In this document: positions 19,682 to 30,720 of the stretch, piece after piece
Layout of the letters: every line of letters starts with the position of its first letter
How positions within the stretch are numbered: the stretch's first letter is position 1
Assembly (NCBI RefSeq): GCF_036099295.1
Contig: NZ_CP107976.1
Span: forward strand, 6,758,001-6,822,000
Direction: 5' to 3'
DNA: 64,000 nucleotides
Source of the DNA: Streptomyces sp. NBC_00358
GTDB taxonomy: Bacteria > Actinomycetota > Actinomycetes > Streptomycetales > Streptomycetaceae
Notes under the pieces: generated by a model
Database searches by the model: none
What the model saw: only the letters and a program-made list of their open reading frames with translations
Told to the model about the DNA's origin: nothing
Translations under genes and position numbers: made by a program

Positions 19682-20773
19682 GTGCATGTCGTACTCGCCG
19701 GCGGGGGGACCGCCGGCCACATCGAGCCCGCGCTCGCCCTCGCGGATGCCCTGCGCAGGCAGGACCCGACCGTGGGGATCACGGCCCTGGGCACGGAACG
19801 CGGACTTGAGACCCGGCTCGTACCCGAGCGCGGTTACGAACTCGCGCTGATCCCTGCCGTACCGCTGCCGCGCAAGCCCACCCCCGAGCTGATCACCGTC
19901 CCCGGGCGGCTGCGCGGCACGATCAAGGCCGCCGAGCAGATCATGGAGCGGACCAAGGCCGACGCCGTCGTCGGCTTCGGCGGCTACGTCGCGCTGCCCG
20001 GCTACCTGGCGGCCAAGCGCCTCGGCGTGCCGATCATCGTCCACGAGGCCAACGCCCGCCCCGGTCTCGCCAACAAGATCGGATCGCGGTACGCGGCCCA
20101 GGTCGCCGTCTCCACGCCCGACAGCAAGCTCCGCGGGGCCCGTTACATCGGCATCCCGCTGCGCCGCTCCATCGCCACCCTCGACCGGGCCGCCGTACGG
20201 CCCGAGGCGCGCGCCGCGTTCGGGCTCGACCCGAACCTGCCGACGCTGCTCGTGTCGGGCGGCTCGCAGGGCGCCCGCCGCCTCAACGAGGTGGTCCAGC
20301 AGGCGGCTCCGTACCTCCAGCAGGCCGGGATCCAGATCCTGCACGTGGTGGGTCCGAAGAACGAACTGCCGCAGGTGCACCAGATGCCGGGAATGCCCCC
20401 GTACATCCCGGTATCGTACGTGGACCGGATGGATCTCGCGTACGCCGCGGCCGACATGATGCTCTGCCGCTCGGGCGCGATGACCGTCGCCGAGCTCTCC
20501 GCCGTCGGACTGCCCGCCGCCTACGTCCCGCTGCCCATCGGCAACGGCGAACAGCGGCTGAACGCCCAGCCGCTGGTCAAGGCCGGCGGCGGACTGCTGG
20601 TCGACGACGCGGAGCTGACCCCGCAGTGGGTGCAGCAGAACGTGCTGCCCGTGCTCGCCGACCCGCACCGGCTGTACGAGATGTCGCGTGCCGCCAGCGA
20701 GTTCGGCCGCCGGGACGCCGACGACCTGCTCGTCGCCATGGTGTACGAGGCGATCGCCTCGCGGCACCGCTAG
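19682..20773 (+). CDS. murG: UDP-GlcNAc:lipid I N-acetylglucosaminyltransferase
   Basis: A 363-aa GT28 enzyme, peripheral on the inner membrane face, making lipid II. N-terminal glycine motif VLAGGGTAGHIEPALALAD, GFGGYVALPGYLAAK, HEANARPGLANK, and the C-terminal donor-binding VSGGSQGARRLNEVV and CRSGAMTVAELSAVGLPA...PLPIGNGEQRLNA. GTG 19682 starts 6 nt after ftsW. Full length. Confidence 0.96.
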   Translation: MHVVLAGGGTAGHIEPALALADALRRQDPTVGITALGTERGLETRLVPERGYELALIPAVPLPRKPTPELITVPGRLRGTIKAAEQIMERTKADAVVGFGGYVALPGYLAAKRLGVPIIVHEANARPGLANKIGSRYAAQVAVSTPDSKLRGARYIGIPLRRSIATLDRAAVRPEARAAFGLDPNLPTLLVSGGSQGARRLNEVVQQAAPYLQQAGIQILHVVGPKNELPQVHQMPGMPPYIPVSYVDRMDLAYAAADMMLCRSGAMTVAELSAVGLPAAYVPLPIGNGEQRLNAQPLVKAGGGLLVDDAELTPQWVQQNVLPVLADPHRLYEMSRAASEFGRRDADDLLVAMVYEAIASRHR

Positions 20774-20798
20774 GACCGCATGAGGGAAGGCAGGGAGC

Positions 20799-21584
20799 GT
20801 GGCCGGACCGACGACCGCCGACCGCGGCGAACGGCAGAAGCTGGAGTCCGGCCCGCCCCGGCCGCCCCTCATCGGGCGGCTCCGCCGCCTTCGTAGGCTC
20901 ATCATCCTTTTGCTTGCTGTGCTGTTGACCGGAACCGCCGCGGTGTGGGTTCTCTACGGTTCCCCGTGGCTGCGCACGGAGCGCGTGTCGGTTTCCGGGA
21001 TGCGGGTGCTGACGGCCGCGCAGGTGCGGGAGGCGGCCGACGTCCCGGTCGGATCCCCGTTGATCTCCGTTGACACGGACGCGATCGAAGCGCGACTGCT
21101 CAGGAAATTGCCCCGAATCGACTCGGTCGACGTCGTCCGGTCCTGGCCGCACGGAATCGGTTTGAAAGTGACCGAACGAACCCCGGTCCTGATCGTCAAA
21201 AAGGGCGCAAACTTCATCGAAGTGGACGCCAAGGGCGTGCGGTTCGCCACCGTTCCCGACGCTCCGAAAGGTGTGCCCGCACTGGAACTGGCGGTTTCGC
21301 GGCGCGCCGCGCTGCGCCGCTTCCCCGCCGACCGGCTGGTGCGTGAGGCGGTGCGGATCGCCGGGGAACTTCCGGGCGCCGTCGCCCGTGACACCCGTAC
21401 CGTCAAGGTCCGTTCCTACGACGCCGTCTCGCTGGAGTTGACCGGCGGGCGGACGGTCGAGTGGGGCAGCGTCGAGAAGGGGCCGGCGAAGGCCAGGACG
21501 CTCCTTGCTCTCATGAAAGCCGATCCCGGGGCCCGGTACTTCGACGTAAGTGCCCCCACCGCCCCCGCATCGTCGGGCAGTTGA
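20799..21584 (+). CDS. ftsQ: FtsQ/DivIB divisome protein
   Basis: A 261-aa bitopic protein: basic cytosolic N-terminus, one membrane helix (about residues 37-57, LRRLIILLLAVLLTGTAAVWVL), then a POTRA domain (WLRTERVSVSGMRVLTAAQV...VDVVRSWPHGIGLKVTERTP) and the FtsQ beta domain. GTG 20799 has GGGAG 4 nt upstream. It scaffolds the FtsL-DivIC pair during septation. The stop is followed by the 274-nt ftsZ control region. Confidence 0.94.
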   Translation: MAGPTTADRGERQKLESGPPRPPLIGRLRRLRRLIILLLAVLLTGTAAVWVLYGSPWLRTERVSVSGMRVLTAAQVREAADVPVGSPLISVDTDAIEARLLRKLPRIDSVDVVRSWPHGIGLKVTERTPVLIVKKGANFIEVDAKGVRFATVPDAPKGVPALELAVSRRAALRRFPADRLVREAVRIAGELPGAVARDTRTVKVRSYDAVSLELTGGRTVEWGSVEKGPAKARTLLALMKADPGARYFDVSAPTAPASSGS

Positions 21585-21632
21585 CTCGCATCGATGCAGG
21601 CCAGCACCCTGGTTGGGCAGTGCTGCGCCTGA

Positions 21633-21645
21633 TCACATAGGGTGA
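21633..21645. promoter_or_regulatory. candidate BldD operator upstream of ftsZ
   Basis: TCACATAGGGTGA matches the reported BldD consensus TNACNC(A/T)GNGTNA at all but one fixed position (T instead of C). It lies 214 nt before the ftsZ start and overlaps a possible -10 element TAGGGT (21638-21643) whose -35-like TTGGGC is at 21613. ftsZ is a reported BldD target in streptomycetes, which makes the site credible; binding here is inferred. Confidence 0.55.
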
Positions 21646-21674
21646 AAAGAAAAACGGGAGGTTCGGCGTGTTCG

Positions 21675-21704
21675 TTGAACGTGCGCCGCTTGTCGACTTA
21701 GTGT
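21675..21704 (+). promoter_or_regulatory. candidate ftsZ promoter
   Basis: TTGAAC (21675-21680) and TAGTGT (21699-21704) are separated by 18 bp, a fair housekeeping-type promoter. Streptomycete ftsZ is known to have several promoters in this gap, one sporulation-specific. Which of them this corresponds to cannot be decided from sequence. Confidence 0.45.
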
Positions 21705-21733
21705 CCTGTTCGGAGAGTCCAAGGAACAGACAC
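21701..21733. promoter_or_regulatory. WhiA-type GACAC inverted pair upstream of ftsZ
   Basis: Arms GTGTCCTGTTC (21701-21711) and GAACAGACAC (21724-21733) are complementary over 10 bp with one bulged C. Each outer end carries the WhiA core GACAC, in opposite orientation. ftsZ is a reported WhiA/WhiB target in Streptomyces. The left arm overlaps the -10 of the promoter at 21675-21704. Confidence 0.45.
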
Positions 21734-21739
21734 ACTGGT

Positions 21740-21764
21740 AACCCTAAACTTCAGCGTTAGGGTT
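21740..21764. repeat. inverted repeat AACCCTAA / TTAGGGTT
   Basis: Exact 8-bp arms (21740-21747 and 21757-21764) around a 9-nt centre, 95 nt upstream of ftsZ and just after the GACAC pair. It may be an operator or a leader hairpin of the ftsZ mRNA. No protein is assigned. Confidence 0.5.
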
Positions 21765-21858
21765 CGGGTCGGCGTTCGGACCGTCCCATTCGGCATCAGT
21801 CGTCGGATCGCGAACGTGCGAGGCGACGACACGTAACTCGAGGCGAGAGGCCTTCGAC

Positions 21859-23052
21859 GTGGCAGCACCGCAGAACTACCTCGCAGTCATCAAAGTCATC
21901 GGTGTCGGCGGCGGTGGTGTCAATGCCATCAACCGGATGATCGAGGTCGGTCTCAAGGGCGTCGAGTTCATCGCCATCAACACCGACGCGCAGGCGCTGT
22001 TGATGAGCGACGCCGACGTCAAGCTCGACGTCGGCCGGGAACTCACCCGCGGCCTCGGGGCCGGAGCCAACCCGGCAGTCGGCCGCAAGGCCGCCGAGGA
22101 CCACCGCGAGGAGATCGAGGAGGTCCTCAAGGGGGCCGACATGGTCTTCGTGACGGCCGGAGAGGGCGGCGGCACCGGAACCGGCGGCGCGCCCGTCGTG
22201 GCCAACATCGCCCGCTCGCTGGGCGCCCTCACCATCGGCGTGGTCACCCGCCCGTTCACCTTCGAGGGCCGGCGCCGCGCCAACCAGGCCGAGGACGGCA
22301 TCGCGGAGCTCCGCGAAGAGGTCGACACCCTCATCGTCATCCCGAACGACCGGCTGCTGTCCATCTCGGACCGCCAGGTCTCGGTCCTCGACGCCTTCAA
22401 GTCGGCCGACCAGGTCCTGCTCTCCGGCGTTCAGGGCATCACCGACCTCATCACCACGCCCGGTCTGATCAACCTCGACTTCGCCGACGTCAAGTCCGTG
22501 ATGTCCGAGGCCGGTTCCGCGCTCATGGGCATCGGCTCGGCCCGCGGCGACGACCGCGCGGTGGCGGCGGCCGAGATGGCGATCTCCTCGCCGCTCCTCG
22601 AAGCCTCCATCGACGGCGCCCGCGGCGTGCTGCTCTCCATCTCCGGCGGCTCCGACCTCGGCCTGTTCGAGATCAACGAAGCGGCCCAGCTGGTCAGCGA
22701 GGCCGCGCACCCCGAGGCCAACATCATCTTCGGCGCGGTCATCGACGACGCCCTCGGCGACGAGGTACGGGTCACCGTCATCGCCGCCGGCTTCGACGGC
22801 GGCCAGCCGCCGGCCAAGCGGGACAACGTCCTCGGCTCGTCCTCGGCCCGTCGCGACGAGCCCGTCCAGACGCGCCCCGCCGAGAGCCGCCCGTCCTTCG
22901 GGTCGCTCGGCAGCGTCACGCCCAAGGAGGTCGCCCCGGAGCCCGCTCCGGAGCCGGTCAGTGAGCTGCCGGTGTCCCCGCCGGTCCCGCCGTCCCGCTC
23001 CTACTCGGACAGCGCGGCCGAGGAACTGGACGTGCCGGACTTCCTGAAGTGA
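21859..23052 (+). CDS. ftsZ: cell division GTPase FtsZ
   Basis: A 397-aa tubulin-like GTPase forming Z-rings and, in aerial hyphae, ladders of sporulation septa. GTP-binding motif GGGTGTGG at residues 103-110, T7 loop with NLDFADVKSVM, and the conserved C-terminal tail ELDVPDFLK that recruits SepF and other partners, after a disordered Pro/Ser linker. GTG 21859. Its stop overlaps the pgeF start by 4 nt. Regulation: see the BldD-like, GACAC and promoter entries upstream. Confidence 0.98.
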   Translation: MAAPQNYLAVIKVIGVGGGGVNAINRMIEVGLKGVEFIAINTDAQALLMSDADVKLDVGRELTRGLGAGANPAVGRKAAEDHREEIEEVLKGADMVFVTAGEGGGTGTGGAPVVANIARSLGALTIGVVTRPFTFEGRRRANQAEDGIAELREEVDTLIVIPNDRLLSISDRQVSVLDAFKSADQVLLSGVQGITDLITTPGLINLDFADVKSVMSEAGSALMGIGSARGDDRAVAAAEMAISSPLLEASIDGARGVLLSISGGSDLGLFEINEAAQLVSEAAHPEANIIFGAVIDDALGDEVRVTVIAAGFDGGQPPAKRDNVLGSSSARRDEPVQTRPAESRPSFGSLGSVTPKEVAPEPAPEPVSELPVSPPVPPSRSYSDSAAEELDVPDFLK

Positions 23053-23786
23053 TAGGACAACGCTCCGAAACGAGCACCGTGGGCGGCGCCCACTTCGCCT
23101 TCACCGACAGGTGGGGCGGGGTGAGCGCCGTTCCGTACGAGGAGCTCAACCTCGGCGGAGCGGTCGGCGACGACCCCGACGCCGTACGCGCCAACCGGCG
23201 ACTGGCGGCCGAGGCGCTCGGCCTCGACCCGGCCCGGGTCGTCTGGATGAACCAGGTGCACGGACCGGACGTGGCCGTCGTCGAGGCGCCCTGGGACTCC
23301 TCGGAGATCCCGTCCGTCGACGCGATCGTCACGGCGCGGCGGGGGCTCGCGCTCGCCGTCCTCACCGCCGACTGCACGCCCGTCCTGCTGGCCGACCCCG
23401 TCGCCGGAGTGGCGGCCGCGGCGCACGCGGGACGGCCCGGCATGGTCGCCGGGGTGGTTCCCGCGGCGGTACGGGCCATGGTGGAACTCGGCGCCGATCC
23501 GGCCAGGATCGTCGCCCGCACCGGACCCGCGGTCTGCGGACGGTGCTACGAGGTGCCGGACGCGATGCGCGCCGAGGTCGTCGCCGTCGAGCCCGCCGCG
23601 TACGCCGAGACCGGGTGGGGAACGCCCGCGGTCGACGTGACCGCCGGAGTGCACGCGCAGTTGGAACGGCTCGGAGTGCGTGACCGGGAGCAGTCGCCGG
23701 TGTGCACGCTCGAATCGGGGGACCACTTCTCTTACCGACGGGACCGCACCACCGGGCGGCTCGCGGGCTATGTCTGGCTGGACTGA
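23049..23786 (+). CDS. pgeF: peptidoglycan editing factor / YfiH-YlmD family
   Basis: A 245-aa multicopper-oxidase-like-fold protein. Zinc/copper-site residues are in MNQVHGPDVAVV, AVLTADCTPVLLADP and AAAHAGRPGMVAG, with GPAVCGRCYEVP and ESGDHFSYRRD further on. Family members remove wrongly placed amino acids from muropeptide precursors or act as purine nucleoside phosphorylases. GTG 23049 overlaps the ftsZ stop by 4 nt, so translation is coupled. The place after ftsZ is the classic ylmD position. Confidence 0.9.
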   Translation: MIGQRSETSTVGGAHFAFTDRWGGVSAVPYEELNLGGAVGDDPDAVRANRRLAAEALGLDPARVVWMNQVHGPDVAVVEAPWDSSEIPSVDAIVTARRGLALAVLTADCTPVLLADPVAGVAAAAHAGRPGMVAGVVPAAVRAMVELGADPARIVARTGPAVCGRCYEVPDAMRAEVVAVEPAAYAETGWGTPAVDVTAGVHAQLERLGVRDREQSPVCTLESGDHFSYRRDRTTGRLAGYVWLD

Positions 23787-23792
23787 TGGGGC

Positions 23793-24512
23793 ATGACGGA
23801 CCGTAAGGCTCAACTCGCCGCGAATCTGGCGAAAGTGGAAGAACGCATCACGGCGGCGTGTGTCGCCGCCGGGCGCAAGCGTGAAGAAGTGACCCTGATC
23901 GTGGTCACCAAGACCTATCCCGCGAGTGATGTGCGGATCCTGTCGGGACTCGGTGTGCGTCATGTGGCCGAGAACCGGGACCAGGACGCGGCACCCAAGG
24001 CCGCGGAGTGCTCGGATCTGCCCCTGTTGTGGCATTTTGTCGGCCAATTGCAGACCAACAAGGTGCGTTCTGTGGTCGGTTACGCGGATTTCGTGCAGTC
24101 CGTCGACCGTTCCCGACTCGTCGCGGCCCTGTCCAAGGAAGCGGTGCGGGCGGAGCGCGAGGTGGGATGCCTCATCCAGGTCGCGCTGGACGCGCAGGAG
24201 AGCGGCCGGGGTGAGCGGGGAGGTGTGGGGGTCGGCGGGATCGAGGAGTTGGCCGACCTCGTCGCGGCGGCTCCGGGACTCAGGCTCGACGGGCTGATGA
24301 CCGTCGCTCCGCTCACCGGCGAGTACGCGGGCCGCCAACAGGAGGCGTTCGGGCGGCTGATGGATTTGTCGACTGCCGTGCGCCGGGCTCATCCGGCTGC
24401 GAACATGGTCTCGGCAGGGATGAGCTCGGACCTCGAACAGGCCGTGGCGGCCGGAGCGACACATGTACGCGTCGGTACTGCGGTACTCGGAGTCCGACCC
24501 GGCCTCGGGTAA
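23793..24512 (+). CDS. YggS/YlmE PLP-binding protein (PLP homeostasis)
   Basis: A 239-aa single-domain alanine-racemase-fold protein that carries pyridoxal phosphate. The PLP lysine is in LIVVTKTYPASDV; other marks are HVAENRDQDAAPK, WHFVGQLQTNK, and the phosphate-binding GMSSDLEQAVAAGATHVRVGTAVLG. It is thought to maintain PLP and amino-acid balance; no free enzyme activity is assigned. Six nt after pgeF. The ylmE position is kept in many Gram-positive dcw clusters. Confidence 0.93.
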   Translation: MTDRKAQLAANLAKVEERITAACVAAGRKREEVTLIVVTKTYPASDVRILSGLGVRHVAENRDQDAAPKAAECSDLPLLWHFVGQLQTNKVRSVVGYADFVQSVDRSRLVAALSKEAVRAEREVGCLIQVALDAQESGRGERGGVGVGGIEELADLVAAAPGLRLDGLMTVAPLTGEYAGRQQEAFGRLMDLSTAVRRAHPAANMVSAGMSSDLEQAVAAGATHVRVGTAVLGVRPGLG

Positions 24513-24641
24513 CGTCGCCAAGAAGTCGGACCACAGCAGAAAATATGGTCATTTCCGCCAAAGGCGGGCATAACGACCTCGTGGATCGCGGGCACTTGGC
24601 AATTCGTCAGCCGATCCACCACAGAGCGGAGGACTCAGAGC

Positions 24642-25283
24642 ATGGCCGGCGCGATGCGCAAGATGGCGGTCTACCTCGGCCTCGTGGAGGACGATGGGTA
24701 CGACGGCAGGGGCTTCGACCCCGATGACGACTTCGAGCCCGAGCTGGATCCGGAGCCCGAGCGGGACCGGCGACGGCATGAACCGCCGCACCAATCACAT
24801 CAGGCGCACTCGTCCCAACGGGACGAATCGGTACGAGTGGTACAGCCCCCGGCGCAGCGCGACCCGGTGCCGCATTCCGCCTCGCTCGCCTCGGAGTCCG
24901 GGCGTCCGGCGCGCATCGCCCCCGTGGCGTCCATCACACAAGAACGTCAGAGCCTGGAGAAGAACGCCCCGGTGATCATGCCCAAGGTCGTGTCGGAACG
25001 AGAGCCGTACCGGATCACCACGCTGCATCCCCGGACCTACAACGAGGCCCGTACCATCGGGGAACACTTCCGTGAGGGCACCCCGGTGATCATGAACCTG
25101 ACGGAGATGGATGACACCGACGCGAAGCGACTTGTCGACTTCGCGGCCGGTTTGGTGTTCGGTCTCCACGGCAGCATCGAGCGGGTGACGCAGAAGGTGT
25201 TCCTGTTGTCGCCTGCTAACGTCGATGTCACGGCGGAGGACAAGGCCCGCATCGCAGAGGGCGGGTTCTTCAACCAGAGCTGA
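24642..25283 (+). CDS. sepF: SepF (YlmF) FtsZ-membrane anchor
   Basis: A 213-aa protein. The N-terminal amphipathic membrane-targeting helix MAGAMRKMAVYLGLVED is followed by an acidic, disordered linker of ~95 residues, then the compact SepF domain (YRITTLHPRTYNEARTIGEHFREG, VIMNLTEMDDTDAKRLVDFAAGL). It binds the FtsZ tail and lines the membrane face of the ring. ATG 24642 has GGAGGA 8-10 nt upstream. The 129-nt gap before it, with a small CCGCC-AAA-GGCGG hairpin at 24555-24567, may hold its own promoter. Confidence 0.95.
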   Translation: MAGAMRKMAVYLGLVEDDGYDGRGFDPDDDFEPELDPEPERDRRRHEPPHQSHQAHSSQRDESVRVVQPPAQRDPVPHSASLASESGRPARIAPVASITQERQSLEKNAPVIMPKVVSEREPYRITTLHPRTYNEARTIGEHFREGTPVIMNLTEMDDTDAKRLVDFAAGLVFGLHGSIERVTQKVFLLSPANVDVTAEDKARIAEGGFFNQS

Positions 25284-25336
25284 GACGCAGGACCGGAAAC
25301 ACCGCATGGGAAACAGGGGAGAGGGAAGCACGGATC

Positions 25337-25624
25337 ATGAGCGTGGTCGGGCAGGTCTTCTACATCGCGCTGATGTGCTTCCTCATCGTGCTGATTTTCC
25401 GGTTGGTCATGGACTACGTCTTCCAGTTCGCCCGCTCATGGCAACCCGGCAAGCCGATGGTGGTCGTTCTGGAGGCCACCTACACTGTCACCGATCCACC
25501 GCTCAAGCTTCTGCGGCGGTTCATTCCGCCGCTGCGTCTCGGGGGCGTGGCGCTTGACCTGTCCTTCTTCGTACTGATGATCATCGTCTTCATCCTGATC
25601 AGACTTGCGCAGAGCGTGATGTGA
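25337..25624 (+). CDS. YggT-family membrane protein (YlmG)
   Basis: A 95-aa protein with two membrane helices (about residues 5-27 and 68-92) and the central conserved PLKLLRRFIPPLRLGGVALDLS. YggT/YlmG proteins are linked to septum positioning and osmotic tolerance, without a known biochemical role. ATG 25337. Lies between sepF and divIVA as in other Gram-positives. Confidence 0.93.
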   Translation: MSVVGQVFYIALMCFLIVLIFRLVMDYVFQFARSWQPGKPMVVVLEATYTVTDPPLKLLRRFIPPLRLGGVALDLSFFVLMIIVFILIRLAQSVM

Positions 25625-25679
25625 GCGATGTGAACGATACGGTCTTGCCGAATGCCGACGACTACGTTGAGGTGAAGAG

Positions 25680-26996
25680 ATGCCGTTGACCCCCGAGGAC
25701 GTGCGGAACAAACAGTTCACGACCGTCCGCCTCCGAGAAGGCTATGACGAGGACGAGGTCGATGCCTTCCTCGACGAGGTCGAAGCCGAACTGACTCGCC
25801 TGCTCCGCGAGAACGAGGACCTGCGCGCCAAGCTGGCCGCTGCCACGCGCGCGGCCGCACAGAACCAGCAGCAGCAGGGTATGCGCAAGCCGCCCGAGCA
25901 GCAGGACCAGCAGGGCCCGCCGCAGGGTATGCGTGGGCCCGGCGCTCCTGTGCCCGCCGGCATATCGGGTCCGCCGCAAGGCATGGGTGGCCCCATGGGT
26001 GGCCCGCCCCAGCTGCCGAGCGGTGCGCCGCAGCTGCCCGCGGGCCCCAGCGGCCAGGGCGGCCAGCAGGGCCAGGGCCCGATGGGTCAGGGTCCGATGG
26101 GCCAGGGCCCCATGGGTCAGGGTCCGATGGGTCAGGGTCCGATGGGCCAGGGCCCCATGGGTCAGGGTCCGATGGGCCAGGGTCCGATGGGCCAGGGCCC
26201 CATGGGTCAGGGTCCGATGGGTCAGGGTCCGATGGGCCAGGGCCCCATGGGTCAAGGTCCGATGGGCCAGGGCCCCGGCCAGATGCAGCAGATGCAGCAG
26301 ATGGGCGGCCCGATGGGTGGCCCCATGGGCGGTCCCATGGGTGGCCCCATGGGCGGTCACGGTCAGCAGATGCCGCAGCAGGGCCCCGGTGGCGACAGCG
26401 CCGCGCGTGTCCTCTCGCTGGCTCAGCAGACCGCCGACCAGGCGATCGCCGAGGCCCGCTCCGAGGCGAACAAGATCGTCGGCGAGGCCCGTAGCCGCGC
26501 CGAGGGTCTGGAGCGCGACGCCCGTGCCAAGGCCGACGCCCTGGAGCGGGACGCGCAGGAGAAGCACCGCGTCGCGATGGGCTCCCTGGAGTCCGCCCGC
26601 GCCACGTTGGAGCGCAAGGTCGAGGACCTGCGCGGCTTCGAGCGCGAGTACCGCACGCGTCTGAAGTCCTACCTGGAGTCGCAGCTGCGCCAGCTGGAGA
26701 CGCAGGCGGACGACTCGCTCGCCCCGCCGCGCACCCCGGCCGCGGCGTCCCTGCCGTCGTCCTCCTCGCCCTCGATGGCCCCCGCAGGCGCCGGTGCGCC
26801 GTCCTACGGCGGCAACCCGGGCATGGGCGGTGGCATGGGCGGACCGTCGCAGGGCGGACCGTCGTACGGCGGCCAGCAGCAGATGTCTCCCGCGATGACC
26901 CAGCCGATGGCTCCGGTGCGGCCCCAGGGCCCGTCGCCGATGCAGCAGGCGCCCTCGCCGATGCGCGGGTTCCTCATCGACGAGGACGACAACTGA
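25680..26996 (+). CDS. divIVA: polar growth determinant DivIVA (Wag31)
   Basis: A 438-aa coiled-coil protein that marks hyphal tips and branch points and recruits the growth machinery. N-terminal membrane-binding domain PLTPEDVRNKQFTTVRLREGYDEDEVDAFLDEVE (in shorter segments: PLTPEDVRNKQFTTVRL, GYDEDEVDAFLDEVE), a first coiled coil to about residue 60, a Gln/Gly/Met/Pro linker of ~180 residues with 13 GPMGQ repeats, a second long coiled coil (about 240-345), and a Gly/Pro/Gln-rich end. ATG 25680 has GGTGAAGAG directly upstream. Last gene of the division block; a palindromic terminator follows. Confidence 0.96.
   Translation: MPLTPEDVRNKQFTTVRLREGYDEDEVDAFLDEVEAELTRLLRENEDLRAKLAAATRAAAQNQQQQGMRKPPEQQDQQGPPQGMRGPGAPVPAGISGPPQGMGGPMGGPPQLPSGAPQLPAGPSGQGGQQGQGPMGQGPMGQGPMGQGPMGQGPMGQGPMGQGPMGQGPMGQGPMGQGPMGQGPMGQGPMGQGPMGQGPGQMQQMQQMGGPMGGPMGGPMGGPMGGHGQQMPQQGPGGDSAARVLSLAQQTADQAIAEARSEANKIVGEARSRAEGLERDARAKADALERDAQEKHRVAMGSLESARATLERKVEDLRGFEREYRTRLKSYLESQLRQLETQADDSLAPPRTPAAASLPSSSSPSMAPAGAGAPSYGGNPGMGGGMGGPSQGGPSYGGQQQMSPAMTQPMAPVRPQGPSPMQQAPSPMRGFLIDEDDN
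26076..26270 (+). repeat. 13 x 15-bp tandem repeat inside divIVA
   Basis: Thirteen 15-bp units encoding Gly-Pro-Met-Gly-Gln. Within them 26091-26180 and 26181-26270 are two 90-bp blocks identical except at one base (G26165 versus A26255), so the array grew by a recent block duplication. All units keep frame. Confidence 0.95.
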
Positions 26997-27032
26997 CGGC
27001 CGTGAACACGCCTTAGGCGTCGGCAGCGTTCA

Positions 27033-27068
27033 GGGCGGGGCCCCCGGAGATCTCCGGGGGCCCCGCCC
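27033..27068. terminator. divIVA terminator
   Basis: A perfect 36-bp palindrome (18-bp arms 27033-27050 and 27051-27068) followed by TTTT on the plus strand, 36 nt after the divIVA stop. A canonical intrinsic terminator for the plus strand. Confidence 0.9.
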
Positions 27069-27072
27069 TTTT

Positions 27073-27335
27073 GCGTGGGCGCGGGCCACCAGGGGCTCGT
27101 ACGGGGCCCAGAGGGCGTTCGCGGGGGTGCGTGGGCTCCTGCTCGACGAGCCGGGCCCGCCCGCTCGTACGGGGCGCGCAGGCGGCCGGGGCGTGATGCG
27201 GCGGCCCGCACGTGCGGGGAGCGGCGGTCCCCGGGACCAGGGCGCCCCGGCCGCTCGTACGGGGTGTGCCCGGCGCCGGCGCCTCGGGACGGGGCCCTGG
27301 TGAAGGCCGGGGCACCCGAGGCCGGGCGCCGGAAG
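27073..27335. other. non-coding spacer with three GCTCGTACGGGG copies
   Basis: This GC-rich stretch lies between the divIVA and ileS terminators. I see no gene with coding character in it. The 12-mer GCTCGTACGGGG occurs at 27095-27106, 27163-27174 and 27253-27264, unevenly spaced and all on the plus strand. Its meaning is unknown. Confidence 0.6.
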
Positions 27336-27383
27336 CGGAAGGCCCGGGGCCGCCAGGATTTCCTGGCGGCCCCGGGCCTTCCG
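27336..27383 (-). terminator. ileS terminator
   Basis: Arms 27336-27358 and 27361-27383 are exact 23-bp reverse complements with a 2-nt centre. It begins 20 nt past the ileS stop on the minus strand. No T-tract follows. Confidence 0.88.
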
Positions 27384-27402
27384 TGCCGGTGTGCGGTCCT
27401 CG

Positions 27403-30546
<3,144 letters not shown>

Positions 30547-30720
30547 CGGCGAGCTTCCTCCAACGGACTTTCTGCCTTCCGTCGGAGGGACGAGAGCCGT
30601 GTTGCTACGGACGCCGTGTGCGGCGCGCTCCCGCGGTACCACCCTCCTTGGCTCCCCGATGCGCCTTTCGCATCAGTGAGCCCCCTCATTGGGGTCGCGA
30701 TACCGGGTCTACTGGCCCCT
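30547..30720 (-). promoter_or_regulatory. translational T-box riboswitch of ileS
   Basis: On the minus strand the leader shows the T-box TGGTACCGCG (30641-30632) preceded by GGG, the tRNA acceptor-pairing TGGT, and an upstream short stem I with AGTAGA and an ATC isoleucine specifier at 30701-30699. The ribosome site GGAGG before ileS lies in the right arm (30566-30557) of a 10-bp hairpin whose left arm is 30588-30579, with one G-U pair: a sequestrator. No terminator lies between, so control is at translation start, as known for actinobacterial ileS leaders with ultrashort stem I. Uncharged tRNA-Ile should open the ribosome site. Confidence 0.9.

Noticed and set aside
26076..26270. Possible CRISPR array
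   Set aside because: 15-bp in-frame coding repeats without spacers inside divIVA.
25662..26567. A 301-codon minus-strand frame with many HRTLTHGAL repeats
   Set aside because: It is the antisense of the divIVA Gly-Pro-Met-Gly-Gln repeat array; the repeated peptide only mirrors the DNA repeat, and divIVA is certain.
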